A model generated the notes under the pieces. The model did no database searches and was not told the DNA's origin. It saw nothing but the letters and a program-made list of their open reading frames with translations. A program made the position numbers and the translations under genes. Below, piece after piece: positions 34,105-45,440 of a stretch of 64,000 bases of DNA. The DNA lies in contig CAJQUW010007815.1 in the NCBI GenBank assembly GCA_907163375.1, positions 124,001 through 188,000 on the forward strand, read 5' to 3'. Each line of letters begins with the position of its first letter. The stretch's first letter is position 1. The stretch is from Prostheceraeus crozeri (Eukaryota > Platyhelminthes > Polycladida > Euryleptidae).

Positions 34105-34572
34105 ATGAAAACCCTCTATGATGAGAACTCACGCGCTGTTATTTTTAGTTTTTTCGACAAATCTATTGTGATTCCCCCTGACAACACCGTCAATCAGTCA
34201 CGCTTAATCATGCATATATGACGCTTCACATAGAGGTCGCGCTGTATAGTCTGACTACTTTTAGCACGACTTCTAGCGTGATCTCTGCATGCGAATTAGT
34301 CAGACTACAAAGTTCAATCTACTTCTAGTCTGACTATCACGCAGTAGGATGACTTCTAGCTTAATCTACTAGCAAGATCTCTGCATACGGTCCCTGAATC
34401 TGCCAAAGCTTCTGCTATTGATATCTGGTAATCCCATCGACACTATCTATCAATGGCTTTCATATTCAATGACATTTCTTGAAGAAAATTCTTGATTTTG
34501 AAGAATTTGGATCTCAAAATGCGCAAATTAAGTGACTCAATTTTTCACGACAAGATCACATGAAGTAGAGCA

Positions 34573-36383
34573 GGGGCCTGTTTCATAAAATTAAGCAGTC
34601 TGATATGTATCAGTAACATTTTCAGCAGTGAAATATAAAGCACTGCTTTAAATTGCGTTTCATAAAAATTAATTTTCCGACTGAAGATTAAGCAGTCTAA
34701 ATTAATCAGTGATACATATAGCGTTTCATAAAGATTTCGATTTGATGAAAACACTGATATATATCAGTGTGATTGAGTGATTAAAACAATTGTGGATAAT
34801 TCTTCGTAAATAAAATAATTTTTGACAGCATAGAGTAAATATGTAGGTAGAGTGTCGACTTAAAAAAATATCTGTATACAGTGAAAATTTTTATATGAAA
34901 AGATTCAGTTTTTTTTGGAGATTACGTTCCTGCGGTCCAAAACATTATTTGAGCAGCTTTAAAAAACCTCTATATTTGCCAATTTAATTACTACCGACAT
35001 GACTCCCCGTTGTAAGAAGTATGAAACAAGTTGGATATCAAAAGGAATGAATATTCGCTAACAAGCATCGCAACTAAGCGGAAATTGTGCTGATGATCAA
35101 GAAAATGTAATGAACGGCATTATAATGGAAGTCTTCATAAAAAGTTGAGATTTTATTGTGCTGTCGTGGCTGAAATTTCATATTTTTGATTCAATTTTCA
35201 TCGGCATGAATTTATGATTGAGTAAATTCATGTTTCACTTCTTGAATCTGAATAGTGATGTGCACCCATTTACATCTTTCAAAGTTAATTGAGATCATTG
35301 TCTTTGATTCTGTTATTTTGCTCTACCAGCTGCTTGAGATAAGATCGCGCTTAAAAAGATTCTCGTGTGGTTCAGCATGAAAGCAATGGGGTCATCGAGT
35401 TGCTAATTTAACAAACAGTACCGCTCCGAGGCTGTCATGACACGGACAATCTGTAAAATAATCTCATTTCCATCTGCTTTATACTGTCATAATCAGTCAA
35501 TTCCGTTGTAATTTCTTCAAACTGCACAAATGCGCATATCTCACATTTGGAGACAATTCCAACTGTATTCACCTCGAGTTCATTTAATAAAATCGAAAGT
35601 GTATATACATGTACATTGGGGATTTAATAAATGCGGAGTTTCCACTCTACCTAATATACCTACTCTATGTTTGACAGTAATTGAAATAATAATTAGGGAA
35701 GTCAATCTGAGGCAAATGGTGGAATATTTGAGAATCTTTTTTTCTAGCTGTCATCGATGTATGTAAAAGTCAATACCTCAACGTCTTTTAATATTGAAAT
35801 GATTTCATTACATGCCGTACCTCATTACACGAAAAAAATCGAAGCCCTCAAAGCAACCCTGTAATTTTGCTGTTACCGGACGTTTTATCGTCACAGCAAT
35901 GCCACTTTTCAAAGGAAGAATTTTTCTATAAACAGTATCCAAATTTACCATTCTGACAAATAGTTTGTTACTGACAGTAAAATTGAAAATCAAAAGCCGT
36001 TTTCCCATTTTTAAGTTGTATTTGCAATCATTTCTCCGATATTTTAAGTTTCTATAACTTTCTCGATGATCATTCTCAGATTTATCAACCTCAAGATGTT
36101 GATAGAAATTTTCACATTTCTATCAGTGAATTTCCATATTTTCAATTTTCGCGCGCTACTGATACTTCTTTGTGAAACGCAATTCTTTTCCAGACTGCTT
36201 AAAATACTGATTTTAAGCAGTGTGGGACTGATATAAATCACTGCTTAATATTTGGTTTTGTGAAACGCTGTAAATTTCGACTTTAAATCACTGTTTTATA
36301 TTTATTTTATGAAACGCAGAAAATTTTCCACACTGATAAAACCACTGATATAAAGCACTGATTTATTTTATGAAACAGGCCCC
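34573..36383. mobile_element. 1.8-kb non-autonomous DNA element
   Basis: Ends are inverted: GGGGCCTGTTTCATAAAATT at 34573 and its near complement (ATTTTATGAAACAGGCCCC) ending at 36383. Both subterminal zones are packed with CGTTTCATAAA and AAGCACTGATTTAAA-like motifs in both orientations. No coding frame is recognisable. Target duplication is unclear (AGAG near both ends), so the superfamily is not assigned. Confidence 0.7.
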
Positions 36384-37620
36384 AGAGGATGGCAACTTAA
36401 ACCAACCTTCGGCCAACTGAATCAGGTTAAGCCTCCTCGAGAGCCGCAAGTACGTAAGAAGTTCATCAATAAGAAAAGGAATTTCTGTTGTTACTTTTAC
36501 TTACATGCTCGAAACCCAGCATGCATATAATTGAATTGCAATAGAAATAGAATGAAAATCCTCTTTACAATTCTGTTCATAAAGAAATCATAAATGACTT
36601 TTATTTGTCATCATTTTTGTGCATCAATAATAACATTAAACCGCCTATATATTGGACAAAATAGATTGCGTAGAGCACATGCCGATATAATAATTAATTA
36701 TTGACTTGCTCAAGTCTGTGCGTACATTCTTGAAGCCTAAATTATGAAAATCGTTGATCATAAAATATACTTAGTCCATGATTTGCAATTCGAATAAGCT
36801 AATGCATGTATATGGAAAAAATCTCCACATAGAGGAAAGAATGAATCTTCCAACTGTGTCCAAAACACTTGATTTGTAAATGCACAGGAGCTGCGCAAAG
36901 TCGTATGAGAAAATCTTGTGTGCTTTGTCATTCACTGCATCAACTCATAAATATTGTGACAAATCACTGAAGTCATAAGTTTGGAAGAAGTTTCCTGGTA
37001 AATGTTTGTGCTATAAATAGGATGCTCGGCACCTTCATAAGAAAAAGCTATGAGGTGAAATTTCTTAAATCGATTTATTAGACGTTTCCTAAGTTAACTT
37101 ATTAAGCTGATTTTCTTCAGCAATCTCTTGCTGTAGTCAGCATGAAATCAGGCATCTATTTTATGCGGTGCTAGTCAGGTGATTGCAGGCAAGTTGTAGG
37201 CCCATTTTAGAATGACGAAAACAGTGTTGCGTATCTCATGACGAATTGATGGAGTGTTGCGAGTTCCACTCAGCCAAGTAATTTCTCCAATTTATCCAAG
37301 TTGGTATATGAATGTTGAAAACAATCAAATTCTAAGGGAAAGAGAAGTAAGCCGAAACAACAAATGCCAATCAAATAACATTAGTAGTAAATAGCACTTA
37401 GAAAATGCTTCCAGTCAAAAAATCAAACCCGCACATTGCTTTTGAATATTCCCCACATGAAATTTCTCAGCTAAAAATAGATGGTGATGGATGTTCATTC
37501 CCAGTTGAAAGCAAAAAAGAATAGTTGGGTCCAAATTTCTGCACAAGTCACGGAAAAATCATTCTTATAGGCCCAGGCCTATGGATGCAGTAAGACTAGA
37601 AGGACCAAGCCCACTTAAGA
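36384..37620. other. Region without recognised features
   Basis: AT-rich; nothing supported on either strand. Confidence 0.5.
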
Positions 37621-37717
37621 TAAAACAGGAAGATCAGCGGTTATCCGAATCTTTTTGATAGAGTCTTCTCTATCAAAAATATTCGGGTAATAATAACCGC
37701 TGATCTTCCTGTTTTGA
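37621..37717. repeat. Foldback (hairpin) repeat
   Basis: About 97 bp that fold onto themselves: AAAACAGGAAGATCAGCGGT on the left pairs with its complement on the right, and the inner arm TTTTTGATAGA / TCTATCAAAAA closes around GTCT. Looks like a small foldback MITE. Confidence 0.75.
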
Positions 37718-39266
37718 CATCGTGAAAATGATAAACAATTTCAGTGTATTGAAATCGGTCTAATTTCAGTTGTTTATACTTGGCTATGTGTGATCCTGAC
37801 ATGAAAAGCATCAGAATAATTCATCATTAAAAATGTGTGGCATATGCCTGGTAGATAGGAAATGACATTGTAGTGCATATAATCCTTACTACTCGTTTTC
37901 GAAGTGAGATCAAAAGGGCAAAGACAAAACAAGCCACGTTCAGCGTCATGATCAAACCGACAGAAAATTATTATGAAAATTTATGACTAGAAGATGGAAT
38001 TCTTTCATTCAATGAAAAGAAAGTATGATATTCTTTACAGGTGTTTCATGCACTATTTCAGGTTCTATACGATTATTCTTTCACACGTTATTTGTTGAAA
38101 ATATTATTAGTAAAGGATTATTACAGAATTAAAGGATTATTTGAAGAAAAGGATATGAAATTTCATGAACAGAATGACTACAAAATCGCTATTCCTTTTA
38201 AACAAGCTCTCAGCTTTTTTTCACAGTTCAGATCGGCACAAGCTGCAAGCTTTGTTTGCAATACCAGCACTCATACACACTGGTCATATATCAAAGTCAC
38301 TGTAAAATCGGACTTGTAAATTCAAGCTATCAGTTTTGTGATTAATGTCCGGTTCTCCTGTGCTATGCTGAGCAGTCATGTTTGAAAGCAGTTTACTGTA
38401 TTTGATGATAATTTTCCATGACAATTTTAGTCAGTTCATATATCATTTGCATGTATCTTACTGAATATGCTTTGTGATCATGAAAAATGATAGTGTGAGA
38501 ATTGATCACAAAAAATGGACCACCTAAATTATATCAGGCTTCAATCGACTCTCCCTCCTTTCAATCTTATTTTACATTGATAAGCTATACACCATCCAGG
38601 AGCTTATGTTTTCAGCTTTTCAATGAGCCATTGTACATTTGTATCCGTCGTTGTTTAAGATTCACACAGGTCAAAATGTCAAAATTGCCACTTTTAGAAA
38701 TCTCAAATTTTCAATGTGAAAACATGTGAGCATGGCAATAAATCAAACATCAAGTGAAAAGGTTTTCTCTGAGGATTCTTTTGATGTATTGCTTGCTGAA
38801 ATCGGTGTACTTTTAGAGAAGTTATGATGTCCCAAATTTATTACATAATCTTCTGTTTCTGTTGATTGTTGAGTAGCTGTCGACATCTTCTGGCGCTAAC
38901 AAGGTCATTTTCAGGCCTTCGATATCTACGTTGTCTGGACGTCTGCATAGCCAGATCAAAGTGATCATCCAGATAAGTTGTAAACAAAATTTTCATCTTT
39001 TTCATTTTTGAATTCATCTTATGTCACGATGACTGATTTGAAGCCTGTGAAAGTGTTTATGAAGTTTCTGCTCTTTTGTCAGAAGGGCAGTCCGAACGGT
39101 TAGTTAGCCAAAACGATTTCGAAAGCAAATTACCTGTGAGAAGCCTGGGATACAGGTGAAACAGGTTGGGCTTGATTCTGTGTTTTCCTTTATACTTCTG
39201 AGTGAATTTATTGAGCACAAACACGTATATATAGCACAATAGCACAAGACTGCCAGACAGCTTGAC
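37718..39266. other. Region without recognised features
   Basis: No domain-bearing frame. The 92-codon open stretch at 38041-38319 has no recognisable similarity. Confidence 0.45.
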
Positions 39267-39821
39267 CTAGATAACTGAGGCAACAGCATCAGACCTTGTA
39301 GCTTTCTTGGGATTAGCATTATTTAATATGTTATACACTTCCTTTGGCGAAAATCTGAATGGGATAGCACAACTTTGTAAACGATCATCAACCATAAGAT
39401 CAATGATGAAATTTTTTGAATAATGGTCACTTAATGTCTCAAGAATTTCATGCGCACTTTTTGGATGATCGACATGGGGAAGCCATTTTCTTTCCAGCAG
39501 TTTTCCAGTCACACTCTTGCATATATGCCATGTCGAACGATTCTGTTTCATCATGTACTCACTGCAACGTCTTTTGGCATTGTATATTTCAATCCTCACA
39601 TTTTCCTTGTAATGAGAATACAGTAACCACTGACGATTTCGATGTGCGGAGAAACGCTTATTGATGAATGCTTTTATGTGATTTGACATCCATGGCTTTT
39701 CTTTGCTCCCATGTTTGACCATATCGAACGGAATCAACGTTGAGATTAGTGTCATTGAGTAAAGAGTCCCGGGAAATGGCATCAAGAAAAGATTTTGCTT
39801 TGAGAAGTTTCGACGGTCCAT
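39267..39821 (-). pseudogene. LINE ORF2 linker between endonuclease and RT
   Basis: 184 open codons. The diagnostic block KPWMSNHIKAFINKRFSAHR, then LYSHYKENVRIEIYNAKRR and STWHICKSVTGK, then SDHYSKNF, is the conserved linker found before the RT of CR1/Jockey-like LINEs. The frame ends just where RT motif 0 would begin (PKKATRSDAV). Confidence 0.75.
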
Positions 39822-40790
39822 AACAGGAATGTACGATGTTGAGTTTGAAAGACTTTAATATGGATTAAGGAGAAGAACGACATTGTCAAAATCCGCACAT
39901 CCTGGTAACATGAGGTAATACTCTCAGGTAGGAGAATGTCATCGAGCACAGCACTTCTTCCTCAAGTCGGCGTCGACACAGTTTTCGACAGATTGAAATC
40001 GATTTCCAGAATTTGTGTGATTAAAGTCACCACATAGCCTACGTGAAGCGTCAAAGGTGGATACATGCCGAAATACTTATCACGAACAGCAGAAATAAAG
40101 TTCAGTGACGACTTTTGATCTGCGATGTTCATAGAGCTTCCATGATGGAAGTACAGTACTGCAAAATGGCATTGTGCATCTTATGTTGGGCGTGTAAGAT
40201 GAGACATTCCATGTTGACAGTAGGTGAGTAAGTATTGATGTCAGAAACAATAAAGTCACATTTAATCAACATAGCGATTCCACCAACCTTCCTGCCAACC
40301 TTTCAGTAGGATCGGTAAACATTATAGTGATCGATTCAAAAAAGCCTCGTCAATTGAAGGATCAAGCAGCGACTCCACACAGGCGATGAAATGTGGAGTA
40401 CATTGATGCGGAAAGATGGGTACTGCTCAGCACCTCTTAGTCATCCTAAAGTTCGAGACGCTATCTCGCCTCGACGAATAAAAATGTCCTCGCCACCATC
40501 CTTTCGCCGTCGAAATTCTTGTACAAGTTTCTGATCTTCGGCCAGCTGCTGTCGTGTCATGCGTCATGTCGAACGTAGATTCTCTGACCGGTGGGTACTG
40601 CACTATTATCGGACTTCAGTTTCCATGAAACTTCTGTGTCCCCTCTTAGCAATACGACCAAAGGAGACTATTTTCCTGGAAGGAACACCAAGACCCTCGC
40701 AAAGGTTGTTGACCATTACATTATCATTTTGCTTGAATATTTAAGGATTCTCATCATTTATATATTCAGGCAGACCAGAGATGAAACATT

Positions 40791-41117
40791 TTATCGCTTT
40801 TCAAATATTTCATTCGTTTCATTAATTGTTTCCGCAACAATTCTACCAATTGCTACAGCTTGCAATTCTTGCTCAATAGTGAATATTCTATTCATGATAT
40901 CTCGGATGTTAATGCTTTTGCACATATTACATGAGTACGAAATTTGATCGTAAGATACGATAAATTTGCCAATTTTGACAGAAACGCTAGAACACTCTTT
41001 CCGAGGATGAAATTTCTTCTTACAATTCATGCAGTATATCGGATCATTGTTAATAGAGCCATTACATGCGGCACAAACAATAGCTGGTGCTTCACTGCCA
41101 TTCGGTTGCAACTTCAT
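40791..41117 (-). pseudogene. LINE ORF1-type PHD zinc finger
   Basis: 108 codons with a Cys4-His-Cys3 pattern: CAAC, YCMNC, FHPRKEC and CNMCK in order, typical of the PHD finger in CR1-like ORF1 proteins. A helical, Glu-rich segment follows (IFTIEQELQAVAIGR). Likely an RNA/protein-binding accessory of the LINE. Confidence 0.65.
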
Positions 41118-41246
41118 CGCTTGTCAAAATACATATTTGTTGTATACAGTGTACATGCCGAAGTTTCAATAAAAAGTTGCACGATGTCAAACTCATATAT
41201 CACATTTAGCTGCCGAGAGTTCCATATATATATAAATTCAAAATAA

Positions 41247-41779
41247 AGGTTCCAAGGAAAACTGAGAAATCTTATTCCCTGACGCGTTTCTAGAGTATCG
41301 ATTTTAAAGTAGAAAACGTTTTAAGAACTCTCAATATTAAATCGAATCTTAACTGCCTTTCATGCAATGTAATTTACGCTCATTTTTGAAAAGGTTGTCA
41401 TCAGTTTTATATCGGTCAAAGTGGTGGAATGTTTAAGACGAGAATAGCGATTCATAGGCAACATATATTACATCCGCATTATGCCATCCTAAACGTAAGC
41501 AAGCACATAGCATCTTGTGCTAGTGAGCATGGGGTAAAATTTATGGCCGCACCGATATATCAATTGCCTCCTCAATGCAGTAAATACCACAGAGAGAAAG
41601 AATAAGAGTTTTTCATTTCTATGCTTAAACATCCACGGAATAAGAATGAACATTAAAATATCCATGCATATTTTGTATTATGTTGTTTGATTTAAATATA
41701 ATTTCATTCTATTTGACAAGCTCTAAGAGTGAGCAGAAACGCGTCAGGGAATAAGATTTCTCAGTTTTCCTTGGAACCT
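41247..41779. mobile_element. Penelope-type fragment bounded by a perfect 43-bp inverted repeat
   Basis: 41247-41289 and 41737-41779 are perfect reverse complements over 43 bp (core GAGAAATCTTATTCCCTGAC). Between them is a GIY-YIG endonuclease frame. Penelope-like elements often carry inverted terminal arrangements, so this is likely the 3' part of such an element. A TA microsatellite follows at once. Confidence 0.65.
41333..41656 (+). pseudogene. GIY-YIG endonuclease domain, Penelope type (copy 1)
   Basis: One frame with two internal stops (near 41387 and 41600). It shows a Cys pair (CLSCNVIY), the core FYIGQSGGMFKTRIAIHRQH, then LNVSKHIASC and a C-terminal basic/aromatic tail. This is the C-terminal endonuclease of Penelope-like retroelements. 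No reverse transcriptase is adjacent. Confidence 0.75.
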
Positions 41780-41814
41780 TTTTTGGAATTTCTTATTTTT
41801 TCCATGTTGGAGTC

Positions 41815-41817
<3 letters not shown>

Positions 41818-41888
<71 letters not shown>
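41818..41888. repeat. TA microsatellite
   Basis: About 70 bp of uninterrupted TA/AT dinucleotides. Confidence 0.95.
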
Positions 41889-41890
<2 letters not shown>

Positions 41891-42049
41891 CAAAGAAAGA
41901 TCAGGGTCATACTTTTCAAAACCATCCGTACTCAGCAGTACTCAGCAGTTTTTTTTCGGTCATACCATCATCCATACAATCAATGGTTACAAAATGCAGC
42001 AATACGAAAGCTTATATACGAAATGAAATAAACTATGGTGAAATTTACA

Positions 42050-42371
42050 AATGAAGTCTGATTGGGTGAGATCCACTCCTCTCGTTAGCAAGTGTGTCAA
42101 AGTTGCTTGCTTGATGATCAATATCGTTTCTAGAATTTTAGGAAATTTAGTTCTACTGACGATGCTGAAATTCTCACGTGACGGATTGTGCACGTGCATA
42201 GATATCTCTGTAGGTCAGTTCAGTTTACCAGAAATGTGCTCGTTTATCCGAGTGGCTAAATGGCGTGTTGTAACGCCAACGTATCGCATTTGGCAGTGAT
42301 CACAGCTGTAAAGGTACACAATATCAGATTTGAGCTCACTCATAGAAATAAACTGTTTATCAAGGAAATTG
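42050..42371 (-). pseudogene. GIY-YIG endonuclease domain, Penelope type (copy 2)
   Basis: Reads VNFLDKQFISMSELKSDIVY, then LYSCDHCQMRYVGVTTRHLA and TRINEHISG. A TGA near 42224 is followed by SMHVHNPSRENFSI and a helical tail. This is a YVG variant of the GIY-YIG core with the flanking Cys pair (CDHC), distinct in sequence from the copies at 41.3 and 44.7 kb. Confidence 0.75.
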
Positions 42372-42581
42372 ACTCAGGTCGCGGCAAAAAACCGGGGGAG
42401 AACTAAGTTGGGCATGGATCACCAATGAAGGGCTTCGATTTACTCATGTGACTGATTCTAACCCAATGATACAGACGTTGGCAGGTGCATCTAAGTGAAA
42501 ATATGCGTGCGATTTATGTGCCGTTATTGTGCATTGCATGAAGCTTAATTTCCATTCTAGAGGTTGTATTGTTGTCAATTT
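42342..42581 (-). repeat. Dispersed repeat, inverted copy at 33857-34104
   Basis: Complement of the repeat inside Harbinger 2. It is contiguous, on the minus strand, with the start of the GIY-YIG frame, suggesting it is the sequence just upstream of that exon in the same retroelement. Confidence 0.75.
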
Positions 42582-42689
42582 ATATGAGCTCACCCGAAAT
42601 ATAGCATCAACGTTCTGACAAAAATCAAGGGTTTTCAGAATTGGAAAAATCAATTTGATGTGTGATAACTGCTTGCTTGTAGTGGCACT

Positions 42690-43010
42690 TGGGAAATAGA
42701 AAGGTGCAATCTGCAGTTGAACAAAGTTGTTTCGTTCAATTTTCTCATGATGCAGCTACGGATTGGTTACATCGGCTTGGACTACCATCAAATAAGAGAA
42801 AATGCAAGTCTAGTCATTTCCCGGTTTGAGGCCTGTGCTCTGGCTCATCTGTCTGATATTGAGTTTGTTGAAAAGATAAAGGTTTTCGGTGCTATCTTCA
42901 ATACAAAGTGCACATGGACAGATCATATATCTGTATATAGACTTTTTCATCTGAGAACTTTTTTCCCTCTGAGGTTCCCTTATTGCGTAAAGTATTTCAA
43001 TTATCGATTG
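42690..43010 (+). pseudogene. LINE reverse-transcriptase fragment (post-YADD region)
   Basis: Frames carry DWLHRLGLPSNKRKCKS, then VFGAIFNTKCTWTDHIS. This is the order seen after the RT catalytic motif in LINEs (KLNxxKT, then LGV-FN-x-x-W-x-x-HI). Frame changes separate the two parts. No catalytic YADD is retained. Confidence 0.5.
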
Positions 43011-43044
43011 CCTCTCCGCTATTTTCTATGTTCACCTGGTCACC

Positions 43045-43312
43045 TGGTGCCTACGACCCTTGGCGACCCAACGTTGGATCCTCCTCCACTTGCTCCAGTC
43101 TCTTGATTCATCAATCATGCAGCTGGCAGTCCAGCCGGTTGCCTCGTGCAAGCCTCCCATCCATCGACATCTCGGTCTGCCTCTCCGTCTTTCTCGGCGC
43201 GGCCAAACATAACATCTTTCTCAAGTGATCCGCTCTTCCGATTCACGTGGCCAAAGTAGCAAAGAGCTGCTGCTTGTAGTGGCTCTTCTGTTTTCACTTG
43301 CTGTAGCACCAC
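43045..43312 (-). pseudogene. LINE C-terminal tail fragment
   Basis: Reads CYFGHVNRKSGSLEKDVMFG, then a charged stretch. This matches the FGHVxR ... LEKxxMxG region after the RT of several LINE families. The segment is noticeably GC-richer than its surroundings. Short and truncated. Confidence 0.55.
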
Positions 43313-43320
43313 TTAACTAT

Positions 43321-44554
43321 GTTACACGGGAAGAAAGGGAAAAGGTCCAATGCTGTTAAACAAAGAATTCTCACGTAGTTTCGTTCAATTGTCTTATCGA
43401 TGCCATGCGATGATTTTTACGAAGTTTATTTACTTTGATTTACCTTGAATTTGAATAACTTTGAAATGTTCGAACGATTCTTTTTCATTTTGAAAAAATA
43501 TACACTTGTCATCATCCATTTTAGCAGTTCTGATTTTCTTGAAGGTACAACGGAAGCTGATTAGCAAGGAAGGCGCATTCAAATGTACACTTCTTGAGTG
43601 TACACTTCATCAGCAACGATGCCTATACATATTCCTTTCAAAATTTCCGTTGTATTTGTCATCAAACGAATAGGTAACAAGGACTTAAAGTTTTTCGCAA
43701 AGGAATCTTGTACAGCTGATGTAGGACCAGTATTTCAACATCAGGAAGTATCTACAATGTACTTCAAATATGATTAGATGGACAATCTCTGCAACATTTG
43801 CTTAAATATTTGCGAAATTACGTTATATCTACTATGAGATACCATTTGCATAAGGATCAACGCAATATGTTTCTTTGCATCGATTGCTCATAACCAGACA
43901 GTTTTTCTGTCGTTAACTGTGAAAGAATGTCAAAGTCATGACGCAGCTAAATTACTTCAACGTAAAACTCAGCAATCTCTGTTTTGAGGAAGCAATGATT
44001 TTCACATCCAACCAACGATTTCATGAAAGTTTATTCGTCAATCTTTTTTAAACGGCTTAAACATCTATCCAGAATTATTTAAAATGTCACGATGAAAATC
44101 GAGGAAGCATTAAAGAATAATTTTTGCAATTGAGACCTTCTTTGCAGTGTAGTAGCTTGGGAGCTTCTGTTGTTATTATCTAAGCAAGCATTCTCTATCT
44201 AAGTACTGTTTTAAACTCCAAGACAATGGAAGAATGTCTTCAGCAACATTCTTCATGTGGAGCAAATGAAAAATGAATGAAGCTGTTTCCCACAATAAAA
44301 CATTGATTGGCAATACTTTATTTACAATTTGTTAACGGCATCCTCATAGAACATATGTCAGTAAGTTCGTTTGTGCATAAATATGGTCTGGTGCACTTGC
44401 GAATCGTTTGACAAAATGTATGATATAATGCCAATATGTATATGTTTCATTCATAGTAAAGTGACATTAGACAGACAATTATTAATCACTGGGGTATGTG
44501 GAAACCAACAAGATGTATTAAGTTAATAAAGAAATTTAATTGAATATCTTTAAT
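43321..44554. other. Region without recognised features
   Basis: AT-rich; no supported gene or repeat ends. Confidence 0.45.
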
Positions 44555-44960
44555 AAGTGAAACACCGCTGTATTCAGCACTGATCTATTTTTGGTTGTCA
44601 ATCTTTGACTTTTAGAGCCTCAACAATGCTTATCTAATAATCTGTGTTACCTTTGTACACTATTTTAAGCTGTTGTTCAATTTCTGAGTTAGTCTATTAC
44701 AGTTATGTGAATGTTCATTAATTGCGGTCGGATTCTTTTTATGCTCATGAATTTGCTGTTAAAGTCGGCGTTTAGTTTTGCCAATGTTTTGACTACTTGG
44801 ATTGCCCAAGCATGAAAATTCATAAACAACACACGACTTCATCAGTAGAATTGATTTACTTTTAAGTGGGAAATTCTATTTTACTTTGCGTGTGCTAAAA
44901 GCCACTCTTCACGTCTACGTTATATTTCTTATATATTCTTTTTAAATTCTGCTGCTACAA
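44555..44960 (-). pseudogene. GIY-YIG endonuclease domain, Penelope type (copy 3)
   Basis: Minus-strand frame with FPLKSKSILLMKSCVVYEFS, CLGNPSSQNIGKTKRRL, a stop, then QQIHEHKKNPTAINEHSHNC. The IGKTKRRL ... EHKKNPTAI arrangement is typical of one Penelope subgroup. Several stops; only the nuclease part remains. Confidence 0.75.
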
Positions 44961-45261
44961 TGATAAGCTACAATGATAGAATGATATTACTCTTATGTAC
45001 GGTATGACAGTACAGATTATTCCATTGTCATTACCGCCATCAGTCTTCTTATCTTCTATTGATTGAATGTTTAAATATCGGCTTTGTTTTTTATGAATGA
45101 GTTTAACTCATTGCAGCGAACTGTCAGTTAGCACCAACGCTCAGTAAAAGATCATTCTAAATACTGTCGAATGTAACTAAGTATAGTCGTAGTCACCGAT
45201 GACCATTTACACCAAAGAAATTCAAAGTAGCTGCTCAAAATGCAGCTAAAATAAAATGTGA

Positions 45262-45440
45262 CAGCTAAAGTTAAACAAGGCGTAATCTTAGCTTACACTT
45301 TTTCCCGACACCCAGAGGATGATAATAAGCTGATGAGATCAATGCATTTCTTTTTATCGACATTCACTAAATTGCTATTATCTGGTGACGCACGAAGCAC
45401 GATCAGTGAGGGCATGCCGTTGCTTCCATTGTTTGCCCGT
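45262..45440 (+). repeat. Diverged relative of the MITE at 30388-30613
   Basis: Shares the stretch TCTGGTGACGCACGAAGCACGA and TTCCCGACACCCAGAGG-like sequence with the complement of 30388-30613. Its ends are degenerate. Confidence 0.6.

Larger units (their letters stand above)
30882..34394. mobile_element. PIF/Harbinger-type element (Harbinger 2), 7-bp duplication
   Basis: 3,513 bp. The left end is GGGGCCGTATGCAGAGATCT at 30882-30901; the right end is the reverse complement of GGGACCGTATGCAGAGATCT. It is flanked by TGAATCT at 30875-30881 and 34395-34401. Both ends carry many TAGTCTGACTA-like subterminal motifs. It encodes a DDE_Tnp_4 transposase on plus and a Myb/SANT-like protein on minus, convergent, as in Harbinger 1. 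A 7-bp duplication is not what is known for Harbinger (3 bp), so either this family differs or the match is fortuitous. Confidence 0.85.
39267..41117 (-). mobile_element. CR1-like LINE fragment (ORF1 PHD to EN/RT linker)
   Basis: On the minus strand, order 5' to 3': an ORF1-type PHD finger (41117-40791), degenerate endonuclease sequence (about 40500-39830, including a GDFN-like site), then the segment between endonuclease and RT (39821-39267). The RT domain itself is missing, so the fragment is truncated at both ends. Confidence 0.7.

Noticed and set aside
38041-38319. 92-codon frame as a gene
   Set aside because: No domain, no splice or promoter context, and AT-rich composition typical of chance open frames.
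42989-43320. Host exon, because of raised GC content
   Set aside because: The minus strand reads a LINE tail motif (FGHVNR...LEKDVMFG), which explains the composition.
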